Shown here one piece after another: positions 1 to 8,783 of a stretch of DNA of 64,000 nucleotides; position 1 is the stretch's first letter; the number at the start of each line of letters is the position of its first letter. Both the position numbers and the translations under genes were made by a program. This stretch comes from Adhaeribacter_A terreus (GTDB taxonomy: Bacteria; Bacteroidota; Bacteroidia; Cytophagales; Hymenobacteraceae): assembly GCF_042657365.1 (NCBI RefSeq), contig NZ_JBHSKT010000010.1, positions 62,001 through 126,000 of the forward strand, written 5' to 3'. The notes beneath the pieces are model-generated. The model saw only the letters and a program-made list of their open reading frames with translations. It made no database searches and was not told where the DNA came from.

Positions 1-93
1 GGCATTCTGAGCTGAAACCGGAAATTTTAAAACAACCGTACAGATCAGGATCGCAATACTTTTCAGAAATAACGTTACTTCAGACCGCTTCAT
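1..93 (-). CDS. N-terminus of a secreted protein (partial)
   Basis: The reverse strand reads an ATG at 93 followed by 31 codons that run off the window edge. The peptide starts MKRSEV, continues with a hydrophobic stretch (about residues 7-22) and ends in VSAQNA, which looks like a Sec signal peptide with cleavage near Ala28/Gln29. Only the export signal is visible, so the product cannot be named. The next gene downstream on the same strand belongs to the T9SS secreted class, so another surface or periplasmic protein is plausible. Confidence 0.6.
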   Translation of the reverse strand, partial: MKRSEVTLFLKSIAILICTVVLKFPVSAQNA

Positions 94-184
94 ACTTTTA
101 ATGTTAAATTAATCAAGCACCAAAGGAATATAAAACTGAAATAGTTCCGAAATCCGTGTCTCTTTTGTTAAAATGTATGGAAGT

Positions 185-215
185 AAAAGCCCCCCACTAT
201 TCGTGACGGGCTTTA
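185..215 (-). terminator. Hairpin terminator of the 1834-aa T9SS protein gene
   Basis: AAAGCCC at 186-192 pairs with GGGCTTT at 208-214, with an inner CAC/GTG pair. On the reverse strand the stem is followed by TTTTACTT. It sits 29 bases past the stop of the large gene. Confidence 0.65.
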
Positions 216-243
216 GACTTTTAGAGTAAAATACCCTACCGTT

Positions 244-3200
244 TTAGTTTGCCGTTTTTACAACTTTCTTCACAAGCTGAAATTTATCCGATACTACCAC
301 AACCTGGTAAGTACCAGCCGGGAAATGGCTTAGCTCAAGATCAAGCGTTTTGGTATTGATTGCCTTCTTCATTAAAACTATCTGGCCTAGAACATTCATT
401 ACTTTAACTTCAGCAGCACTCAATTCTGGTAAACTGATCGTCAGCTTTCCTGCAGTCGGGTTTGGATAAAGTCTGATCTCAGGTTTACCAACCTGGTTAT
501 TTACCTGCTCGATCTTCGAAAAGGCTACCGTTCCGTCCAGGTCAACTTGTTTCAGGCGGTAGTAAGCAAGGCCGGCTAATGGGTTTTTATCGGCAAAAGC
601 ATAGCGTTTTAAGTGCTGGCTGTTGCCTTGCGCTTTTTCTGAACCAATGGTTTCGAATGTACGCGCATCCTGGCTACGCTGGATCTCAAAATGGCTGCTG
701 TTCTTTTCCGAAGCAGTTTCCCAGCTTAAATTGATAGCGTTTTCTGCTGCTTTTGCCTGGAAGCTTAGCAATTCTACTGGCAGTGGGTTGGTACCACCGG
801 TTTTATTGGCAAGCACGAAATCGGAGAAAGAGCTAAAATCTATGGAAGTAATGGTACCGGAAGTTGCATTACCGCTTGCAGTAGCATAAAGATCTTCCGC
901 AACGCCACCGCTGTATTTTACAATAGTTAGCTTGGTCTCATCGGTTACAATATCATCGGCGGCGTAGGTTAGTTTTACATTTGCCGAAACATTTGCAGAA
1001 CCTGTTTTCGAAATGCTGAAATAGCGGACCTTGGAGATATGGGTTATATCATTCGGTAAAGTAATGTTAGTTGGGTAAGGCGAATCGAATTGTTCAGCTG
1101 TATAAATATTTTCTCCAGCACCTTGAGTTACAATATTCAGTTCGATAGGACGTACATTAGTGCCTTTGCCAATTGGGAATTTAAGCAGCTTTGGTTCGGT
1201 AACTTTATAGGCTAATGGACCATCTACGTAGCTGGTGGTAGGTTCTGTAGCTGAAACGGTACCAGTGGCAGGGATTGTAACCAAATTAGCCAATGTAGTA
1301 GTTAATTTCCCTTGGTTTAAAGTCAGGCTTGAAACTTCAATTGCTTTATTTAAGGTAACTCCATTCGGGTTTTGAATGGTTAAACCTGCTACAGTTGCCG
1401 GGATACCGATGCCAGTATTTTGGGGAGTTGTACCATTATAAATATAGTTACTGATACCGAAAGTACGAGGTGTAACCTGAACATTCCCGGTTGAACCACT
1501 AGATACAATGCCTGCAGGATCAGTAATTTTTATTGTGCCACCATTAGCTAAAACAAAAGAGCCTGTACCGGTAATATTGTAACCATTAAAATCTAAAATA
1601 CCGCCATCTTCTATAGTTAGAATAGCACCAGTATTATTTAAAGCTAAATTTCTATTTGCTAATTGTACATGCGCACCATATTTGATATTGTAAACAATAT
1701 TGGCTGAAGCCAAAGTAGATGCGACATCAAGCTGTTGAACAGATGAACCGTTAAAAGTAACAATTGAACCTGCATCACCACTCATTAAAGTTGTGCCTGC
1801 AGCAAGCTTTAAATTACCTAAAAACTTTAACGTTACTGCGGCACTTCCATTGCTTGTTGAATTTAAATTTACAGTACCAGCATTGAATTCAGTGTTACCA
1901 TTAACTGTAAAGACCGGAGTACCGCTTGCAGAATATACAGTAAAGTTTCCTGAATTCAGATACAGATTACCAACTTCAATATTTGAATTGTTGTTATTAC
2001 CTGTAACTGTGCTTGCTGTGTTAATAGTTAGATTATTCTGAACAAGTTTTAGATTATTTTGATTACCATTAACCAAGGTAATATTATTTGTTGCTTCAAT
2101 GGTCAGGTTGCCAAAAGCATAACCTTGCTCATTCAAATCAATATTTGCATCATAGATTCTATTACCTGAAGTCCAGGTCTGTACCACTACATTGGAATTT
2201 GGATAGAAATTTTCTGTTCCTTCCCAAATAGCTGAAGTATGTGCAATTCCTGTATTATTTAACACAAAGGTACCGCCATCTTCTACATTCAGGTTTGCGC
2301 CGGTTAAGGTTAAACCAGCACTAACCTTTAGCGTTCCTCCATTTTTAACAGATAATTTATTTGTAACTGTTGATGAACCTGTAATAGTAAAGTTAGCTCC
2401 ACTTAATACAACAATTTTTCCTTGAGTAAAGGAGCCGCTCGAAATATTGTTATTAATGAACACCGTATTAGGCGAAACGTTAGTTGTAGGTGCGCCTGAT
2501 GAAACCCAGGTTGTTCCATTAAATTTTTCCCAGGTGGCACTGCCAATAGAAGTACCGTTGCTGGTTGAACGATAATCGCCATTAACAATTGCTAAGCTAA
2601 CAATATTAAACGGATCTGATGTAACGGTAGCGTTGCTCAAACAACCCTGAGCAGTAGCACTGATAGTAACCCCAGTTTGTAAATTGCTGAATTTTGCATT
2701 AGAAACGGTAGCGATTCCATTCGTAAAACTATATGTAGCACTGGAAGTAAATCCGGCGACGCTTGCTGTTAACGAAATTGTGCAACTGGCATCTAAATCC
2801 GTATTTCCATGTTCATCAGTAGCTATAAATGAAAACGGATTAAGATTTACATTAACTTCTCCATCTACAGGGTGAATATTCCAAGCTAATGTATTTGCTG
2901 TAACAGCTAATCGATTATTGCTACCCGTAGTATTGGAAATCAGATTAGAGAAACTGAACATTAAAGAAGATGCATTATTCCCTGCCGGTATAGCTCCTGC
3001 GTTGGCAATAGTAAATTTTAACTGACTATTATCCGTTACAGTAGTGGTGAACGTAACTACCAAGGTAAAATCTGCAGAACCATTATCAGGAGCTGAAAGC
3101 GTATTAGCACCAATTGTTGGTAAATTTGTAAAATTAATATTGCTTCCAATAGTGTTGGTACTAGCTATTAAAGTAGAACCTTTAAACAAAGCCGCAGCCC

Positions 3201-5748
3201 GAATGGCACCAGCGTTCTGCACACTACTGAAGGCTAAAGATTCCAACGTGGTTGGTAGAATATCTGCGTCGTTGGCAGCAGAGCCACCATCACGTAAGGT
3301 AAAACCAAAAACCGGAACGCCGTCTGTAATAGTATTAATAGTTGAGGCTTGATATTGCTTGTAATTGATATTGGTTGGATATACAAAACCAGCTGTAGCA
3401 ACTATATCTGAAACATTATTCGGCGTTCCTGTTCCACTTAAATTAATTATGTAAGGGCTTTGAGAATCGTTACTGGTAATAGTAAGTGTTCCTGATATAG
3501 TGCCAACTGTTGTTGGCTTTAAACGAACGTTTACGGATATAGTAGAACTTCCAACAGGAACAGTTGTGGCTGGTGTATTGGTAATTTCAAAACCGCTTGT
3601 AACTGACGCTACAATATTGGTCAGATCAGCGTTACCAGTATTCCCAATTGTAAATGAAACAGTTGTTCCATTTGCTCCAACAGCTACTGGCGTAGTAAAA
3701 GTATAAGCCCCACCATTTGAAATGTTATTGCTTCCCTGTTTAAAAGTCATGATCGGAGCTGCATTGGTAACATTAAAGTTGTTACTCGTTATTGTCCAGT
3801 CGTTGGTATAGCCGCGGCTGGCCAAAAGAGTAACTCCGGTACCTGGTGTGGTAAACGTAAGCGAAGAGAATGTTGCAAGGCCGCCTGAAGCAATTACTGA
3901 AACCGGCGAAGCAGATAATGTGGCGCCAGAAGCAGCAATTTCTATGGCCGTATTAAATTCCAGATCACGATTATTATTTGCATCAATGGCTTCAACAGAA
4001 ACTGCCTGAGACATTGCTACATTTGTAAAAACATTTGAAGGCTGCTGTACAAAACGCAGTTTGGTAGCCGTAACGCCAATTTTATTTTTTGTATTGTCGG
4101 AGCCAATAGAATACGATGCCAGCTGAGAACTTAAAACAGGGCCTTCAACGGTTGTAGTTGCATTCGTTAATTTAAATGCAAAAACTTTATTGTCGGAATT
4201 TGCAGGTAAAGCAGTTTTTAAGCTTAATCTGATACCGATTGTTTTAAAACTACCAATACCATCAGCAACTGAAATTGCGGTAGTTGGAGTAAAGGTAATT
4301 GAACCAGCAGCAATAGATACTACTCCTGGAATTACATTCCCATTGCTGATATCCAAAAACTGGGCATCTGCAATAGCAGCTGACCAATCTGACACTGTAT
4401 TACCAGTATTTGGATTAATTACAAACGATTTATAAATGGTAGGCAGATTATCTGCATCATCAGAAGTTGCATCACCATCTGTTAAATTAAATTGCCAAAC
4501 CTGGGTTCCATCTGAGTTTGATGTAATTGGGTTGGTGTTAATAATGGAAGAAATAGTTATCGCTTCGGAAGATGAAACAGCTTCAATTTTAGACAAAGAG
4601 GAAGCTCCTTGATTTACAGTAATTATCACTTCGGTACTAGTCCCGGTAACAGCGCCACAATTAGATGTGGCTACAGCTATTAAATAAAAAACGCCTGTTC
4701 CAGTAAAATCAGCTCCATTTGGAGTATATGATGAATTCGTAGCTCCGCTAATAGGTGTGTAAGTTCCGCCGGAAGCGGTAGCATATTGCCACGAAAAAGT
4801 AGAAGCAGCCAACGTGCTTGCCGTAATAGCAGTACCTAAACTATTTGTAGTAATAGTCTGGGCGGTCGAAGAAGATAACGAAGGAATATTTGTAGCAGGA
4901 ATTTCGCTTATGGTAAATACACCCGATGGATCGCCGTTAATTACCGGATCTGTACTTACCACTCGCATTTTATACCCAGAACCTGAAACGCTAACAGGCA
5001 TAGTAACGCCAACTGTAGATGAATTACCACTTCCTATATTAATTGGGCTGCTGAAAGAACCGGTTGCATCAGAAAGCTGGATATTAAAAGTATTTCCAGT
5101 ATTGAAGGTGCCAGTGGTTGTAAATGAAACATTAAAAGAAGAGCCTTGGCAATAAGGTGAGGTTCCGCTTAAAGTTGGGGTTGAGAGAGTAGGACCTGAA
5201 GGTAAAGAGGTTACAATAACATCATGAACGTAATTCGCACGAGTTCCATTGTCTACTAATTGTAATACAATATCATTACTATTATCGTTAACTAAGTATT
5301 CATATGTACTGACATTTGTATTTTGAAAATTAGACCAAGTTATAAGATCTTGAAAACTTCCATTACCTACTTTTTTTTGAAGTTTCATAGAAGCTCCGCT
5401 GGTACTAGATACTCTAAATAGAATTGTTATTTTTTCAATTTTATCTAAACTTGGTAAGGTTATTATTCCATTACTTGCCTGCATTTGAACAAAGCCCGTT
5501 GATCCTGGAGTTGATGCTCCACCATTTGGTGTCACAATGCACGATGTTACCGCCCAAGTCTTATTTCCTACAGGAGCTGGATAATTAACGGCTTGGCTAT
5601 AGTTTCCATAACTTCCTTTTGCAGTCCAACTTTGAAAATTTTCTGTAATCTGCCCCCACCCCACTTCTGGCAGCAAGCATAGAACCAACCCCACTACCCA
5701 AACGCTATGCTTCAAGCGGGAAAAACATTTTTGTAGAAACAGATCCAT
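244..5748 (-). CDS. Large secreted surface protein with T9SS type A sorting domain
   Basis: 1834 aa. A signal peptide is visible at residues 1-32 (hydrophobic core then VGWGQ). The body is low in Lys/Arg and rich in Thr, Ser, Asn and Gly, as in adhesin-like beta-sandwich proteins. An Ig-like segment (about 290-385, WQYATASGGTY) is followed by a segment of the choice-of-anchor D type (about 670-790, NTGNADLTN ... LTITSNDSQSPY), then beta-strand repeats with LTGANLNVEDGGTF-like phrases. The end carries NPLPVELLSF, the YYRLKQVDLDG module and a C-terminal sorting domain with LYPNPTAGKLTI. Such C-terminal domains direct T9SS export and surface anchoring. Ligand or role is unknown. The last 370 bases before the sorting domain are nearly identical to the next gene (6236-6604). 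Start is ATG; no clear promoter box was seen in the AT-rich 270-bp upstream gap. Confidence 0.9.
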   Translation of the reverse strand: MDLFLQKCFSRLKHSVWVVGLVLCLLPEVGWGQITENFQSWTAKGSYGNYSQAVNYPAPVGNKTWAVTSCIVTPNGGASTPGSTGFVQMQASNGIITLPSLDKIEKITILFRVSSTSGASMKLQKKVGNGSFQDLITWSNFQNTNVSTYEYLVNDNSNDIVLQLVDNGTRANYVHDVIVTSLPSGPTLSTPTLSGTSPYCQGSSFNVSFTTTGTFNTGNTFNIQLSDATGSFSSPINIGSGNSSTVGVTMPVSVSGSGYKMRVVSTDPVINGDPSGVFTISEIPATNIPSLSSSTAQTITTNSLGTAITASTLAASTFSWQYATASGGTYTPISGATNSSYTPNGADFTGTGVFYLIAVATSNCGAVTGTSTEVIITVNQGASSLSKIEAVSSSEAITISSIINTNPITSNSDGTQVWQFNLTDGDATSDDADNLPTIYKSFVINPNTGNTVSDWSAAIADAQFLDISNGNVIPGVVSIAAGSITFTPTTAISVADGIGSFKTIGIRLSLKTALPANSDNKVFAFKLTNATTTVEGPVLSSQLASYSIGSDNTKNKIGVTATKLRFVQQPSNVFTNVAMSQAVSVEAIDANNNRDLEFNTAIEIAASGATLSASPVSVIASGGLATFSSLTFTTPGTGVTLLASRGYTNDWTITSNNFNVTNAAPIMTFKQGSNNISNGGAYTFTTPVAVGANGTTVSFTIGNTGNADLTNIVASVTSGFEITNTPATTVPVGSSTISVNVRLKPTTVGTISGTLTITSNDSQSPYIINLSGTGTPNNVSDIVATAGFVYPTNINYKQYQASTINTITDGVPVFGFTLRDGGSAANDADILPTTLESLAFSSVQNAGAIRAAALFKGSTLIASTNTIGSNINFTNLPTIGANTLSAPDNGSADFTLVVTFTTTVTDNSQLKFTIANAGAIPAGNNASSLMFSFSNLISNTTGSNNRLAVTANTLAWNIHPVDGEVNVNLNPFSFIATDEHGNTDLDASCTISLTASVAGFTSSATYSFTNGIATVSNAKFSNLQTGVTISATAQGCLSNATVTSDPFNIVSLAIVNGDYRSTSNGTSIGSATWEKFNGTTWVSSGAPTTNVSPNTVFINNNISSGSFTQGKIVVLSGANFTITGSSTVTNKLSVKNGGTLKVSAGLTLTGANLNVEDGGTFVLNNTGIAHTSAIWEGTENFYPNSNVVVQTWTSGNRIYDANIDLNEQGYAFGNLTIEATNNITLVNGNQNNLKLVQNNLTINTASTVTGNNNNSNIEVGNLYLNSGNFTVYSASGTPVFTVNGNTEFNAGTVNLNSTSNGSAAVTLKFLGNLKLAAGTTLMSGDAGSIVTFNGSSVQQLDVASTLASANIVYNIKYGAHVQLANRNLALNNTGAILTIEDGGILDFNGYNITGTGSFVLANGGTIKITDPAGIVSSGSTGNVQVTPRTFGISNYIYNGTTPQNTGIGIPATVAGLTIQNPNGVTLNKAIEVSSLTLNQGKLTTTLANLVTIPATGTVSATEPTTSYVDGPLAYKVTEPKLLKFPIGKGTNVRPIELNIVTQGAGENIYTAEQFDSPYPTNITLPNDITHISKVRYFSISKTGSANVSANVKLTYAADDIVTDETKLTIVKYSGGVAEDLYATASGNATSGTITSIDFSSFSDFVLANKTGGTNPLPVELLSFQAKAAENAINLSWETASEKNSSHFEIQRSQDARTFETIGSEKAQGNSQHLKRYAFADKNPLAGLAYYRLKQVDLDGTVAFSKIEQVNNQVGKPEIRLYPNPTAGKLTISLPELSAAEVKVMNVLGQIVLMKKAINTKTLDLELSHFPAGTYQVVVVSDKFQLVKKVVKTAN
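454..822 (-). repeat. 369-bp copy A of a C-terminal module shared by two T9SS genes
   Basis: Aligned without gaps to 6236-6604, I count 19 mismatches in 369 bases (about 95% identity). The segment encodes the PVELLSF-to-YYRLKQVDLDG module and the start of the sorting domain. Sequence outside this block diverges quickly. Confidence 0.9.
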
Positions 5749-5963
5749 ATTCTAATAAGTAATGATTTTTGAAATTTATTTAGAGTTGTAATGACACTAA
5801 CAAAATACAAAAAAATATTCTAATATTTTTATTCCACAAAAATAATTTTTATTTATATAATATTTATTATCATAACATTAAATAATAATACAAAATCATC
5901 AATGGTCGTTCACTATTAATGTTATTCAATATTTAGTATTAAGCAATTCCTAAAAAAAAGCTC

Positions 5964-5999
5964 ATAAAAAAAAGGCATCCGCTTGCGGATGCCTTTTTA
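5964..5999 (-). terminator. Strong terminator after the 808-aa T9SS protein gene
   Basis: AAAAAGGCATCCGC pairs with GCGGATGCCTTTTT around a TT/GC loop, with A and T runs on both sides, so it can work in either direction. It lies 20 bases past the stop at 6019. Confidence 0.85.
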
Positions 6000-6018
6000 A
6001 ATATTGATCAATCAGAAA

Positions 6019-8445
6019 TTACAGGCTTGCTTTCACAAATTTTTGTATGATACAGCTTTTACCGGCTCCAATTATGACCTGGTAAACACCGTTTGGTAAA
6101 GCGCTAACATCAACAGTTTCATACGCAGTAAGCTTACCTGAATTACTATAAACTTCCTGGCCTAAAGCATTTACGATTCGGATCTGATCCATACTGGTTG
6201 TAGCAGTTACAGAAAGATTTCCGGTAGTCGGGTTTGGATAAAGTCTGATCTCAGGTTTACCTGCCTGGTTATTTACCTGCTCGATTTTCGAATAAGCTAC
6301 CGTTCCATCCAGGTCAACTTGTTTCAGGCGGTAGTAAGCAAGGCCAGCTAATGGGTTTTTATCGGCAAAAGCATAGCGTTTTAAGTGCTGGCTGTTGCCT
6401 TGCGCTTTTTCTGTACCAATGATTTCGAACGTACGCGCATCCTGGCTACGCTGGATCTCAAAATGGCTGCTGTTCTTTTCAGAAGCAGTTTCCCAGTCTA
6501 AATTAGTAGCGTTTTCTGCTGCTTTTGCCTGGAAGCTTAGCAATTCTACCGGCAGCGGGTTGGTACCACCGGTTTTGTTGGCAAGTACGAAATCACTAAA
6601 CTCGGTAAAAAAGGCAATCATAGAACCGGAAGAAGTTGTTGTACCCATTGAAGGACCAGCTCCAAGATCTACCCAGCTATTACTGGTAGTTGTTTTTGCT
6701 ATACTCAGCGTATTCAGATCGTTAACCATGTCATCTTCACCAAAATTCATGGTAATTACGCCTTCAATCAGCCCGGTAGCAGGCAACTGGGTTATTCTGA
6801 AATATCTTACAGAAGAAATTCTATCGATTCCGGATGGCAACGTTTTACCTGCCGGATAAGTACCTGTAAACTGCTCTACGGTATAAGTTGTAGAGGTAGT
6901 ATCGAATTGGGAAATTTCAAGCGAAATTGGTCTTAAAACACCATTTTTCCCAACCGGGAAATTCAGTGAAGTGGTTGCTGGAGTAGCAACAGTCATGGTT
7001 AAAGGACCATTAATAAAGCTGGTTTTATCGCCCGTAGGCGGAATTAACGTTCCATTGCTGCCAACAGTTAAATTTTTACCGTTCGTATTAATAATTCCAT
7101 CGGTCAACCGAAGTTCAACATTAACTTTTACTGTTTTCGTAAGAGTAAGGCCGGCATTATTATCGATTGTCAGACCTGCAACCTGACCTGGCAAACCGTT
7201 TCCGGTAACCTGCGCAACGGCTCCGTTATAAATATAAGTTGAAGAAGTCCGAAAGAAACGGGAACCGGTAACCTGCACGTTACCACTCGCAGTAGGTGAA
7301 GTAGTTAAACCATCCGGAGAAGCCAGGCTAAGTGTACCAATTGCAACATCGAAATCTCCGGCTCCACTAATAATATTGGTACCCATATCTAACTGGCCCA
7401 AAACTTTAAAAGTGCGTGATGCCTCTATAGAAACCGGGCTTTTCAAGGATACTATTCCACTGTTAGCAACAGTTACATTCAGGTTTGTAGTGTTCAATGT
7501 TCCTGAATTGATCAGTAAATCGCCGGTTCCATTAAAGAAAAGTGTAGCTACAGAAGCACTGTTCGTACTTGTGAGGTCCGCTCCAGAACTAATGTTCAAA
7601 TTCCCTTTTAAAGTAAGCGAAATCGTGTTTCCGGCAATATTTCCGTTCGTAATGTTTAAAATGCTATTATTCAGCAAATTTAAATCGCCGTTAATTATTA
7701 AAGCATAATTAGCATTTCCACTCAGAGTAAGTGCGCGACCATTGGTAGCAGCAACATCAAAATTACCTCTTATTGTACTGGTTAAAGCGCCATTCAAATT
7801 AATATCGGTAGCAGCATTAGGCGTATTCCATTTTACATTACCAAAAGACTGACCAAAACCCACTGGAGTACCGGTTGGGGAAGTATAGCCAATGAATTCT
7901 AAAGTGGAAGATGGATTCCAGGTTGCTGAAGGTATTGCTCCAAAACTGGTGGTATAATTATGTTGGTATATACCAGTAGTCCCAATAAAAATTTTAGCAG
8001 TACCGTTTGGAACAACGAATCCGGCGTTCTTTAAAATACCATTTACAATAAAATCGTTTACTGTACCGGCATCATCAGCTATATCTAAGGTTACTTCACT
8101 ATTAATAACAAGTGAACCTCCATCATTAATAGTTAGTTGATCTGCTGCCTGATCTGCTGTAACAGTTACAACATGTTGATCCATGATTCGGATAGTACCT
8201 GCTGTTGCATCCGGAATATCTGAAATGGCTGAACTTTGCAGGGGTGTAAATGCACCAGAAGTTAAGGCTTTCGCTCTTACTGCCCACGTAGTTGGATCAT
8301 TCCAGTTACCAGATTTTACAGATATGTAATTATAATCGCCAGGTGAGGCAAAGGCTTGCGATTGCCCTAGGCCCAAGATCACTCCTCCTACAAGCAAGCA
8401 TTTTTTAAAGCTTGAGGAAAATTTAATTGGTAAAGTTTGCATCAT
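6019..8445 (-). CDS. Secreted protein with T9SS type A sorting domain
   Basis: 808 aa, ATG start (two adjacent ATGs, MMQTL). Signal peptide at residues 1-33 (LLVGGVILGLG then AFAS). The body is beta-rich and begins with a module typical of T9SS proteins (GNWNDPTTWAVRA, about 45-60), followed by phrases such as LTINDGGSLVIN that resemble right-handed beta-helix or head-fibre-like repeats. The C-terminus has NPLPVELLSF, YYRLKQVDLDG and a sorting domain starting LYPNPTTGNLSV. It likely sits on the outer surface. It shares 369 nearly identical bases with the gene downstream (454-822) and some body phrases (FPVGK near the C-terminus), so the two are paralogues. Substrate unknown. Confidence 0.9.
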   Translation of the reverse strand: MMQTLPIKFSSSFKKCLLVGGVILGLGQSQAFASPGDYNYISVKSGNWNDPTTWAVRAKALTSGAFTPLQSSAISDIPDATAGTIRIMDQHVVTVTADQAADQLTINDGGSLVINSEVTLDIADDAGTVNDFIVNGILKNAGFVVPNGTAKIFIGTTGIYQHNYTTSFGAIPSATWNPSSTLEFIGYTSPTGTPVGFGQSFGNVKWNTPNAATDINLNGALTSTIRGNFDVAATNGRALTLSGNANYALIINGDLNLLNNSILNITNGNIAGNTISLTLKGNLNISSGADLTSTNSASVATLFFNGTGDLLINSGTLNTTNLNVTVANSGIVSLKSPVSIEASRTFKVLGQLDMGTNIISGAGDFDVAIGTLSLASPDGLTTSPTASGNVQVTGSRFFRTSSTYIYNGAVAQVTGNGLPGQVAGLTIDNNAGLTLTKTVKVNVELRLTDGIINTNGKNLTVGSNGTLIPPTGDKTSFINGPLTMTVATPATTSLNFPVGKNGVLRPISLEISQFDTTSTTYTVEQFTGTYPAGKTLPSGIDRISSVRYFRITQLPATGLIEGVITMNFGEDDMVNDLNTLSIAKTTTSNSWVDLGAGPSMGTTTSSGSMIAFFTEFSDFVLANKTGGTNPLPVELLSFQAKAAENATNLDWETASEKNSSHFEIQRSQDARTFEIIGTEKAQGNSQHLKRYAFADKNPLAGLAYYRLKQVDLDGTVAYSKIEQVNNQAGKPEIRLYPNPTTGNLSVTATTSMDQIRIVNALGQEVYSNSGKLTAYETVDVSALPNGVYQVIIGAGKSCIIQKFVKASL
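6236..6604 (-). repeat. 369-bp copy B of the shared T9SS C-terminal module
   Basis: Partner of 454-822, with a constant offset of 5782 bases and no indels. Confidence 0.9.
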
Positions 8446-8728
8446 ATTAGATTGAAAGTTAATTGCACATTGATTAAAAAATACACGTTAAGTAATTGAA
8501 TTTAAGCATTAAAGATTCAAAAATTTACGTTTAAATTAATTGTACTATTCAAACATGAATTTACATCAGAAATTTTCAAAAAGTTTAACAAAGCAAAACT
8601 ACTTAATAAAATACATCTTCTCACAACTTATTAGAACATTATAATACTTTCCCGTTTAATTACTTTTTACCTGCAATTTAATAGTGTTTTTAATTTTGCT
8701 AATATTTTACTTAAAGTGCATAAAGCAA
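8446..8728. other. AT-rich intergenic stretch, nothing recognised
   Basis: This gap upstream of the 808-aa T9SS gene must hold its promoter, but I see no clean TAnnTTTG box on the reverse strand. No repeat copy, ORF or hairpin was found apart from the terminator that follows. Confidence 0.6.
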
Positions 8729-8758
8729 AAAAGCAGGACTTTTTAAAGTCCTGCTTTT
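8729..8758 (-). terminator. Terminator of the PurF-type gene
   Basis: AAAAGCAGGACTTT pairs with AAAGTCCTGCTTTT around a short T/A loop, flanked by A and T runs. It lies 26 bases past the stop at 8784. Confidence 0.85.
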
Positions 8759-8783
8759 AATTAGATTTTTTTACTATATATTA

